DNA from: Verrucomicrobiota bacterium
GTDB taxonomy: Bacteria > Verrucomicrobiota > Verrucomicrobiia > Limisphaerales > CAIMTB01
DNA length: 64,000 nucleotides
Assembly (NCBI GenBank): GCA_963205105.1
Contig: CAUJJW010000190.1
Coordinates: forward strand, 1 to 64,000
Direction: 5' to 3'
Part shown: in pieces, positions 1-6,577 of the stretch
How positions within the stretch are numbered: the first letter of the stretch is position 1
How the letters are laid out: each line of letters begins with the position of its first letter
The notes under the pieces: model-generated
Seen by the model: the letters and a program-made list of their open reading frames with translations, nothing else
What the model was told of the DNA's origin: nothing
The model's database searches: none
Translations under genes and position numbers: made by a program

Positions 1-11
1 CGTCCCTCTCC

Positions 12-135
12 ATGAACCGGTCGTCCGTAGCGGCGGGCGTCCCGCCTGCCGTAGAGGGGGGCGTCTCGCCCCCCGGAATCCCCGGTTCAAGGCCTGTGAG
101 CAGGTCGATTTCGAACAGGTGGCTCTCCATGAACC
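12..135 (+). repeat. Composite dispersed repeat: module A (12-90) joined to module B (84-135)
   Basis: Module A starts at ATGAACCGG (12-20), contains the GTAGCGGCGGGCGTC and CCGTAGAGGGGGGCGTCTC blocks, and ends at CCGGTTCA (82-89). Module B then runs from this GGTTCAA to the next ATGAACC (129-135) and carries the core GAGCAGGTCGATTTCGAACAG. The same A+B arrangement recurs at 50838-50964. Neither module has a credible reading frame, so this looks like a non-coding mobile or recombination-prone element. Confidence 0.8.
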
Positions 136-145
136 GTCAATTTCC

Positions 146-392
146 AGCCCCGGACGGGGCGGCAAGACTTTAGCCCACGGCGTGAGCCGTAGGGACGCGG
201 ACCCAAGAAAAGCCAAAGCCCCGGAGGGGCGATCAGAAAAGCAAGGCGGGCAGAGCATCCTGCGTTCCCCCAAACACCAACCCCAACGCCGCCTATTCTG
301 ATCGCCCCTCCGGGGCTCGAAATCCCATGCAACGCCACACCCATGGCTCACGCCATGGGCTTCCGTTCTTTCGGCCCTCCGGGCCTCCGTAG
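146..392. repeat. Module C: large imperfect inverted repeat
   Basis: The left arm (about 172-239) holds AGCCCACGGCGTGAGCCGT and AGCCCCGGAGGGGCGATCAG. The right arm (about 296-362) holds the same blocks in inverted orientation and order, so a transcript could fold into a long imperfect hairpin with a loop of about 55 nt. A second copy of the whole element lies at 50977-51217. No gene is seen in it. Confidence 0.7.
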
Positions 393-503
393 CGGCGGGA
401 GTCCCGCCCCCCGGAGTTCTTTTCCATGCAACACGAGGGCCCGCCGCACCTTCCGCCGGGCAAGATGCCCGGCTCTACGGCAGGCGAGACGCCCGCCGCT
501 ACG
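384..503. repeat. Partial module A copy facing an inverted module A copy
   Basis: The short block CCGTAGCGGCGGGAGTCCCG near 384-412 is followed by CTCTACGGCAGGCGAGACG-type sequence ending near 503, which is the reverse complement of the start of module A. The two partial copies form an inverted pair. Apparent short reading frames on both strands are translations of repeat sequence. Confidence 0.6.
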
Positions 504-526
504 ACACCGGCGTCCTCGCTCTGCCC

Positions 527-578
527 GGTTCATGGCCCGTGAGCAGGTCGATTTCGAGCAGGGGGCTCTCCATGTACC
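527..578 (+). repeat. Module B repeat copy
   Basis: The copy starts with GGTTCAT and ends with ATGTACC, a one-base variant of the ATGAACC hinge. It contains the module B core GAGCAGGTCGATTTCGAGCAG. The following stretch, 579-751, holds no gene that I can support. Confidence 0.75.
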
Positions 579-751
579 GCTGCACCTCCCTGGAATCCCA
601 ACATGGATTCCGTCCCAGAGCCCGGGGTTGGACCGCGCAGCGGGCCTACCCCGGGTGCGGGTTCCCGACGATTCACAACCCCGACGGGGTTGCGGCGGGC
701 GGGCTCAACCCCGTTGAGGTTGGTCGAAATACCCGCCGAGGCTCTCTCCCC

Positions 752-895
752 GATTCATGGCCCGTGAGGAGTGGATTTCGAACAGGGTGCTCTCCATGAA
801 CCGTGAAATCGTTTCGTTGATTTCCAACGACTTACAATTTCGCGGTTCAAGGGCCGTGAGCAGGTCGATTTCGAACAGGTGGCTCTCCATGAACC
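752..895 (+). repeat. Two module B copies (752-802 and 844-895) flanking a third hinged module
   Basis: Both module B copies end in ATGAACC. The piece between them (796-850) is itself bounded by inverted ends, TGAACCGTGAAAT on the left and ATTTCGCGGTTCA on the right (one mismatch between arms). This shows that different sequences sit between the same hinge motif. Confidence 0.75.
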
Positions 896-942
896 CTCAT
901 TCGATCACAGCGGGCGTCTCAACGGGCTTACGGTCGATGTCT

Positions 943-957
943 CGACAGTTGCTGTCG
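943..957. repeat. Short perfect inverted repeat downstream of the exbD operon
   Basis: CGACAG-TTG-CTGTCG lies 9 bases beyond the stop codon of the last ExbD gene. It may form a small hairpin at the operon end, but there is no U-tract, so a terminator role is only a guess. Confidence 0.35.
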
Positions 958-965
958 TTACAAAA

Positions 966-1385
966 CTACTTGGTTTCGTCGGGGGTGACGGCGAAGGAGA
1001 CCCGTTGAATGCCGGCGCGACGCACCAGATCGAGCACGGTGAGAACCGCGCCGTGCGACGTGCCTTTGTCGGCGGAGACATACACCGGTGTGTTGGTGGC
1101 TTTGCCGTGGAAATGGTTGGAAAGCGCGAGCCCGAGAGAGGGCAGGGTGGTCCCGTTTTCGCCGATGAACACCTGGCCTTCCCGGTTGAGTGCGATGCTG
1201 AAGACATCGGCCTTGATGTCCTTGTCACCGGTGCTGGCCAAGGGAGCGTCCACTTTCACGGCCTTCAATTTTTCCATGTTCAGGCTGACCATCATGAAGG
1301 ACGCCAACAGGAAGAACATGACATCGATCAGCGGGATGATCTCGATGCGGGAGTGCCGTCGGGGAACAGGAGACCCAATTCTCAT
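966..1385 (-). CDS. exbD: ExbD/TolR-family biopolymer transport protein (second copy)
   Basis: This 139-residue inner-membrane protein belongs to the ExbD/TolR family, which couples the proton motive force to TonB-type energy transducers. After a short basic cytoplasmic N-terminus it has one membrane helix beginning IPLIDVMFFLLASFMMV, which carries the conserved Asp of the family, and then a periplasmic domain. The ATG at 1385 overlaps the stop of the preceding ExbD gene as ATGA, so translation is probably coupled; a longer frame upstream would run into that neighbour and is not used. It is the last gene of a TonB-ExbB-ExbD-ExbD operon. Having two different ExbD proteins suggests a heteromeric or specialised Ton motor, which is inference. 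Confidence 0.9.
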   Translation of the reverse strand: MRIGSPVPRRHSRIEIIPLIDVMFFLLASFMMVSLNMEKLKAVKVDAPLASTGDKDIKADVFSIALNREGQVFIGENGTTLPSLGLALSNHFHGKATNTPVYVSADKGTSHGAVLTVLDLVRRAGIQRVSFAVTPDETK

Positions 1386-1807
1386 GGCGACGACCTCTTG
1401 GTGGGCAGGGTGATGTTGAAGGACACCTTTTGAATGCCAGCTTGGCGGCACAGGTCGAGAATGGCGATGACCTGTCCGTGGGTGGCGTCGGGACTGCCCT
1501 TGATGTAGGCCGGGATGTTGGTCTCGGCGGCGTACCGGTTGGTCAGGTACATGAACAGGTCCGGGAACGACTTGCGTTGCTTGTCCACGAAGGCGTCGCC
1601 GGCGGCGTCGACTTCGATGTGGATCATGGACGGCTTCTTGTTGCTGGAACTGGCGGTGGGGGTGGGCAGATCCATGCGCAGGGTTTGCACGCGGATCATG
1701 GTGATACTGACCATCATGAAGGAGGCCAGCAGGAAGAACATGATGTCGATCAGGGGAATGATCTCGAAGCGGGCATGCTTTTTTCCGACAGGGGAGGAGA
1801 TCTTCAT
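1382..1807 (-). CDS. exbD: ExbD/TolR-family biopolymer transport protein (first copy)
   Basis: This 141-residue ExbD/TolR-type protein has a basic N-terminus, a single membrane helix with the motif IPLIDIMFFLLASFMMVS containing the proton-pathway Asp, and a periplasmic domain of about 95 residues. Its membrane segment is nearly identical to that of the downstream copy, but the periplasmic parts have diverged, for example a Ser/Thr/Lys-rich stretch after the helix here. It lies 36 bp after exbB and overlaps the second exbD by four bases. Its expected role is in an ExbB-ExbD motor that powers TonB-dependent outer-membrane transport. Confidence 0.9.
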   Translation of the reverse strand: MKISSPVGKKHARFEIIPLIDIMFFLLASFMMVSITMIRVQTLRMDLPTPTASSSNKKPSMIHIEVDAAGDAFVDKQRKSFPDLFMYLTNRYAAETNIPAYIKGSPDATHGQVIAILDLCRQAGIQKVSFNITLPTKRSSP

Positions 1808-1843
1808 GGAGGGATCGACGCCGGTGGGTTCCCTGACAACGGG

Positions 1844-2506
1844 TTATTCCTGAACCGTGGCTTCGCGTCGGAACTCCATGGTGTCGAAGCCCTTCTGACG
1901 AGCGGAGTTGACCATCACCTCGATGTTGGTCGCTGCGGTTTCGAGTTCGAACTGGAGGCGGGACAACTTGGCGGTGAACAGATTGAAGGGGATGAGGGCC
2001 AGGATGGCGATGCCGAGGCCGGCGGCCGTGGCGATCAGGGCCTCACCAATACCACCCGAAACCTTCTGAACGGCGAGTTCGGCGTCGCCGAGGCCGGTGA
2101 AGGAATTGAAGATGCCGGTGACGGTGCCGAGCAGGCCAAGCAATGGGGCAAGCGTTACCAGGGTATCCATGACGGTCAGGAAGCGACCGGCCCTCTGAAG
2201 TTCAACACCGGCAGCGACTTGGAGTGCACCCTGAAGAGACGAGTGCACATGATTCATCCCGTGGTAGATCATCCGGATGATCGGGTCGTCGGAATCCTTG
2301 GACAACTGGGCTGCGGTGCGGAAGTCCCCGTTGTCGAGGGCTGCGAGCAGCTTCTCCAAGCGTTCGGGATCGCGTTTTCTCGATTCACGCCACCACCAAA
2401 AGGAGCGTTCTCCGACGACAGCAACCGCCGCGAGTGCCGCGACGAGAATCGGCCACATGATGGGGCCGCCCTTGATGAAAAGTTCGACAAGCGTGTAGGC
2501 GAGCAT
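1844..2506 (-). CDS. exbB: MotA/TolQ/ExbB-family proton channel protein
   Basis: This 220-residue protein is an ExbB/TolQ homologue, the multi-helix core of the Ton motor in the inner membrane. An N-terminal helix (about residues 11-31, GGPIMWPILVAALAAVAVV) is followed by a cytoplasmic stretch. The two family-typical helices come next, in LVTLAPLLGLLGTVTGIFNSF and in the GEALIATAAGLGIAILALIPFN region; the TAPLLGLLGTV-like motif is diagnostic. It sits between tonB and the two exbD genes on the same strand. The start at 2506 is the only ATG that keeps the whole first helix, although no strong ribosome binding site is visible. Confidence 0.92.
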   Translation of the reverse strand: MLAYTLVELFIKGGPIMWPILVAALAAVAVVGERSFWWWRESRKRDPERLEKLLAALDNGDFRTAAQLSKDSDDPIIRMIYHGMNHVHSSLQGALQVAAGVELQRAGRFLTVMDTLVTLAPLLGLLGTVTGIFNSFTGLGDAELAVQKVSGGIGEALIATAAGLGIAILALIPFNLFTAKLSRLQFELETAATNIEVMVNSARQKGFDTMEFRREATVQE

Positions 2507-2587
2507 GGGAAGGAGTTGGAGGGTGGACTGGGGCGGGGGCGGGGGAGTCAGCGGTGGTTGGGTTGTGGGGGAAGGCAGGAGATCGGT

Positions 2588-3325
2588 TCAGGGGGCGAAG
2601 GTGATGGCGATCCGGTAATTGGCTCCATCACCCGACTCGGCGCGCCATTCCCGGCGGATGAAGTCACAGACGTGGCGATCCAGAGCGGGATCTCCTGAAC
2701 TGCGGCCGACTTCCACTTTGATGGGGAGTCCGTTCGTGTTGATGGTGATCAGGGCCTCGACCGTGCCGCCGATGCGACGGCGCTGGAATTCCTCCGGATA
2801 ATTGGGCGGTGGTTGTTTTCGGAACTCTTTGCCACCAAAGCGGATGGCACGGAATTCAGGGCGCGGAAGATTGTCCGGGGGAGGGGCCTTGGGAATGATG
2901 GCCGGCGGGGGGGGTACGAAACGGGCGTCGGGAGCGATGGCGACGAAACCCTGCACGGGAACGGAGAAGGTCACATCCTGAGGGGAGGCAACCAGGACAG
3001 GCACCACCACCGGGACCTCCACGAACTCCTCGGCGACATCCTCGGGTTCCTCCTGTTCGCTCGACTCGGAGGGTTGATTGTCGGTTTCGACGGGTGGAAG
3101 CAATTCAGCCCGCATGGGTTCCGGGAGCGGAGCCGCTTCGCGAATCACAAAAACCGGCTGGTTGAGCCCCATGCAAGCCACCACCACAAACAGGATCGCT
3201 ATGGAATTGGCCCAAGCCAACTTCCGGGCGTCATCCCGGCTGGCGCGTGGCAGGCAGTAAGCCGCCAGATCGGACTTCAACCGATACTCGGGCAGGGGTT
3301 CCGAATGAGATACCGAAGCGGTCAT
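2588..3325 (-). CDS. tonB: Energy transducer TonB
   Basis: This 245-residue protein has the TonB layout. A cytoplasmic N-terminus is followed by one membrane anchor (about residues 34-58, SIAILFVVVACMGLNQPVFVI), then a long acidic and proline-rich periplasmic spacer, and a C-terminal TonB domain with GGTVEALITINTNG and VCDFIRREWR. The spacer is unusually Glu/Val-rich (SSEQEEPEDVAEEFVEVP). I chose the ATG at 3325 because GGAGGA stands 10 bases upstream; a GTG at 3346 would add 7 residues but lacks such a site. It is the first gene of the Ton operon, and its partner receptors are not in the window. Confidence 0.9.
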   Translation of the reverse strand: MTASVSHSEPLPEYRLKSDLAAYCLPRASRDDARKLAWANSIAILFVVVACMGLNQPVFVIREAAPLPEPMRAELLPPVETDNQPSESSEQEEPEDVAEEFVEVPVVVPVLVASPQDVTFSVPVQGFVAIAPDARFVPPPPAIIPKAPPPDNLPRPEFRAIRFGGKEFRKQPPPNYPEEFQRRRIGGTVEALITINTNGLPIKVEVGRSSGDPALDRHVCDFIRREWRAESGDGANYRIAITFAP

Positions 3326-3507
3326 ACTGGAACGCTCCTCCGGCACCCGGAAGGGGAACTCAAGGAGAGGCCGCGCCGGCTGGTCCGGAGGAACCGTTCA
3401 ATTCGTAGCGGATTCCGCATGGCGACTCGCGCTGCGCAGGGATTTGAGCATGAATTTGCTGCGTTACTCCCCGCGCCCCACAGCGGCAGCTTGTCGATGG
3501 GCAGGGA

Positions 3508-3533
3508 GGGTGGCAACCGGGAAGTTGCCACCC
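3508..3533 (-). terminator. Perfect 10-bp hairpin after the secreted-protein gene
   Basis: GGGTGGCAAC and GTTGCCACCC pair perfectly around a 6-base loop, 11 bases beyond the stop codon of the gene ending at 3545 on the minus strand. There is no U-rich tail, so it may be a weak or factor-assisted terminator that separates this gene from the tonB operon. Confidence 0.45.
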
Positions 3534-3544
3534 CGTTCACTCCG

Positions 3545-5110
3545 TCAGGGCGCCTTCACCAATTGGAAGAAGCCGCTGGAAACCCCCGGCAGGGTGGTGG
3601 TTCCGACCCGTACCAGTCTGCGTGCACCGGTCTGGGTCACGCCGGTCACGTCGGACCAGGGCCCGCGGATGGAGGATGCGCCTTTTAGGACAAATCCATC
3701 GTCGGGCAGGTTCCAGCCCACCAGGTATTGAACATCCCGGGGCACGGCAACGATCCCTCCGGCATCCGCAGCGCGTGTCAGCCAGGCCGTCGCATTCAAT
3801 TCCGCGGCCGTGAAGGTGTCGTCCACCACCACGGTCGTGCCCTTTCGGATTTGCACGCGTGAGAGAACTGCTGCGAGGCCGATGCGGGTATCGGCATTGG
3901 GTTGAACACCAAACTGGGCGCTGACCCCGGCCGCCGCAGGCTCGTAGAAGGGCACGTCGGCTTCAGGCATCTTGAGGTCCAGGCTGGCACCATCCGGTGC
4001 GGTCAGGCGGATGTCGGTGTTGTTCAGGAACGCGACATTCCAGGTACCGATCATGGTGGGAGCCCAGAGTTCACCGAGAACACCGACCGGTCCTGCGGCC
4101 GCATTGGCCTCGGTTCGATAGAGCATCGCGTTGCCGGCGGCCTCGTTCACCTTGTGCAGGAAACGCGCCCGGGCGCGGACGGCGTCATCGGCGGTGCCAG
4201 CGACCCCATCGGTTCCCACATGATTGGCGTACTGGAACTCCACGAGAATGACGTTGGCATCATTCCAATCGGGGGTACTGGACCCGCCGGTGTCGGTGGA
4301 GAGGATGATGTGGCCCTGGTACCCGGCATGGGTCTGGGCATCCGGAAACTCCGCCCAAGTGACCGAGTAGGTCATGGGGTCGGGCTGGTTGACCCACCAC
4401 AGGGAATTCGCGAGGTCCTCCGATCCCGCGTAAACGATGTTCTGGCGCTGATAGGCCTGTCCAGGGGCGCTCGCGATCAGCCGAAGTCCGGGATTCGAGT
4501 TCTTGGCGATGGCCAGGGTAGGGGGATTGGGACCGCCCGCGCGCTGGGTGAAGACGAGGTTGTCCAGGTAGTAAATCACCGGTCCCTGAAAGCCACCGTT
4601 ACCGTTCTGGATGATCAGGCCGGTCAGGGATCCCTCCGTCGGCGGGATATCGAACCGGATCGTGGTCCAGTCGGTACTGGTCAGATTGACGCCACCCAAG
4701 GCGGTGCCATCCGGACGCTTGAACTCGAAATAGCCGTACTGGCCGGCCGCGGTGGGGATGGAGGACGGGTCCACCCGGATATCGACGGAAACCGCGATAT
4801 GATCGGCGCCCACGACGGGTTCAGCGAAGGTGGTGGTGATGACGGCCTGTTCCCAGCCGTTGTCCTCCGGGGTGAAATAGTCGGCGGTGACTTTCAGGGA
4901 CCCGGAGCCTGCGGTGCCTCCGCCGGCATCCAGAGCATCAAACTCCAGAATCGGGGACGTTCCCCAGGTGGCGGTCCAGGCGTCGGCGTCGCTGGCGTCG
5001 TTGAAGCGGGTGATGACCGTGTCGGCACACGCCACCAACGTGAAGGAGCTCAGGGCGGCCAGGGACGCGGCCAGCCAGCGGCGATGTGAACAATGGATGC
5101 GTGAATACAT
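3545..5110 (-). CDS. Secreted protein of unknown function with a jelly-roll-like N-terminal domain
   Basis: This 521-residue protein starts with a signal peptide (basic RIHCSHRRW, hydrophobic LAASLAALSSFTLVACA). Residues about 32-195 resemble a carbohydrate-binding or discoidin-like beta-sandwich (FNDASDADAWTATWG, YYLDNLVF). The middle part is rich in Trp, Asp and Asn. The C-terminus (YLVGWNLPDDGFVLKGASS...GFFQLVKAP) looks like the short beta-rich tail that ends many Verrucomicrobia secreted proteins. VACAD could be read as a lipobox, but the residue after Cys is Ala-Asp, so lipidation is uncertain. No catalytic motif is recognised. It is divergent from the gene at 5506. Confidence 0.75.
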   Translation of the reverse strand: MYSRIHCSHRRWLAASLAALSSFTLVACADTVITRFNDASDADAWTATWGTSPILEFDALDAGGGTAGSGSLKVTADYFTPEDNGWEQAVITTTFAEPVVGADHIAVSVDIRVDPSSIPTAAGQYGYFEFKRPDGTALGGVNLTSTDWTTIRFDIPPTEGSLTGLIIQNGNGGFQGPVIYYLDNLVFTQRAGGPNPPTLAIAKNSNPGLRLIASAPGQAYQRQNIVYAGSEDLANSLWWVNQPDPMTYSVTWAEFPDAQTHAGYQGHIILSTDTGGSSTPDWNDANVILVEFQYANHVGTDGVAGTADDAVRARARFLHKVNEAAGNAMLYRTEANAAAGPVGVLGELWAPTMIGTWNVAFLNNTDIRLTAPDGASLDLKMPEADVPFYEPAAAGVSAQFGVQPNADTRIGLAAVLSRVQIRKGTTVVVDDTFTAAELNATAWLTRAADAGGIVAVPRDVQYLVGWNLPDDGFVLKGASSIRGPWSDVTGVTQTGARRLVRVGTTTLPGVSSGFFQLVKAP

Positions 5111-5505
5111 GGCAATGATTCCTCAAATGAACTGTGCCATTCCCAAGGGGACTCCCCGAGGACACGGTGTGCCCTTGCAGGTTCAGCCCCATGGGAACGG
5201 TTGGCGGATAGCATTATCGCGGTCCCGTGCCGCGCCAACCAAATCTCCGCGAGTGGAAATGACACCCGCATCCGTCCCGCCCCATCAAGCTGTTGGCCCA
5301 ATGGTTCGATACAAGGAGAGTGAAGGGCTCTGTTTTGAACCAAGACCGAATGGAATCCGCGTGCCGATCCAATCCGATCGAGAGATCGGCGCCTGCCGGC
5401 AACCGAATGCCTCAAGGACCCGAAAGGGGACTGCCGCCGGAGCTTGCGCCTGTGCAAGCTGACCATTCGTCCTCACCCACGTTCCATCACCTGAGTCATT
5501 CCATT
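5111..5505. other. Intergenic region between divergent genes
   Basis: This 395-bp gap separates two divergent genes and must hold both promoters. A GGTTGGCG...CGCCAACC inverted repeat lies around 5199-5241. I see no convincing coding frame, tRNA or clear -35/-10 pair. Confidence 0.4.
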
Positions 5506-6402
5506 ATGCGCACTTCCCTCATTGTGTTCGCCTGTTCCGCCGTCGTGTCCTCCGTTCAAGCCGCCGACGGCTCCGAAACGGGATCCGCCGGGCCCGTTGA
5601 TCTCTCGACCATCGACAAAAGCGGCTACCATCTCTTCAACCCGACGCCACGTGAGTACATGCGCGAGATGAGCACGGATAGGCCGGACAAAACGGAGAGC
5701 CCGTACACCGTCGATGCCGGTCACTTTCAGATCGAGATGGATTTCTTCACCTTCACCCGGGATCGGGACACCTCGGGGGGGGCGGACACGCGGGTCGAAA
5801 GCTGGGCGGTTGCGCCGATCAACTTCAAAATCGGTCTGCTGAACTCGGTGGACCTGCAAACCGTCATCGAGACCTACAATTTCGTGGAGACAGATGACCG
5901 GGTGGCGGGAACCAAGACGCGGCAATCCGGTTTCGGAGATCTGACCAGCCGACTCAAGGTCAACCTCTGGGGCAATGACGGCGGTTCCACCGCGCTTGCG
6001 ATGATGCCATACGTGAAGGCACCTACCAACCAGGACCAGTTGGGCAATAACAGCGTGGAGGGCGGCCTCATCCTGCCGTTGGGAGTGGAACTGCCGGCGG
6101 GGTTTGGTCTGGGGATCATGCCTCAGATCGATATCGTGCGGAACGACGGCCGGAGCGGGCATCACGCGGAAATCGTCAACACCCTGACGGTCGGTCGCAC
6201 CCTCATCGGGGAACTGGGCATGTACGTGGAATTCTTCAGCGCCGTGAGCACCGAGGACGATTCCCCCTGGGTGGGAACGTTCGACATGGGGTTCACGTAC
6301 GGGCTGACGCCGGACATCCAGCTGGATGCGGGCGTGAACATCGGGGTGACCGACTCGGCGGATGACATCAATCCGTTTTTCGGCATCTCGATGCGATTCT
6401 GA
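5506..6402 (+). CDS. Outer-membrane beta-barrel-type protein, phenol-degradation MetA-pathway family
   Basis: This 298-residue protein begins with a clear signal peptide (MRTSLIVFACSAVVSSVQAADG). The mature part starts with REMSTDRPDKTESPYTVDAG, the signature opening of the family annotated as putative MetA-pathway of phenol degradation proteins or outer-membrane transporters, and continues with alternating beta strands to a C-terminal aromatic strand (NPFFGISMRF) typical of barrels inserted by BamA. The ATG at 5506 is chosen because the signal peptide starts there; upstream in-frame sequence is not protein-like. Its substrate is unknown, and the family name should not be read as proof of a role in phenol breakdown. 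Confidence 0.8.
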   Translation: MRTSLIVFACSAVVSSVQAADGSETGSAGPVDLSTIDKSGYHLFNPTPREYMREMSTDRPDKTESPYTVDAGHFQIEMDFFTFTRDRDTSGGADTRVESWAVAPINFKIGLLNSVDLQTVIETYNFVETDDRVAGTKTRQSGFGDLTSRLKVNLWGNDGGSTALAMMPYVKAPTNQDQLGNNSVEGGLILPLGVELPAGFGLGIMPQIDIVRNDGRSGHHAEIVNTLTVGRTLIGELGMYVEFFSAVSTEDDSPWVGTFDMGFTYGLTPDIQLDAGVNIGVTDSADDINPFFGISMRF

Positions 6403-6577
6403 CCCCGAAAACGGGGCGTTCCCCACGGCAGTGTTTCCCGGCTGCCACCGAGCTGATTCGATGGGCGGGAAGCCATCCTGAATTTCAAGTAGGGCAGGCT
6501 TCCCGGGAACCCATCATGAATGTTGCCATCGAGCCACCGGCCGAAACCCACCTGAGCACCTGGACCAGGGTAAGGTC

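Noticed and set aside
343-717. Apparent short proteins on both strands in the 1-965 region, rich in Arg, Pro and Gly
   Set aside because: They are translations of dispersed repeats; the same peptide strings (such as GARRPPLRQARRPPLR) appear at each repeat copy.
6403-6416. CCCCG-AAAA-CGGGG hairpin after the outer-membrane protein gene
   Set aside because: The stem is only 5 bp and no T-tract follows, so it is not listed as a terminator.
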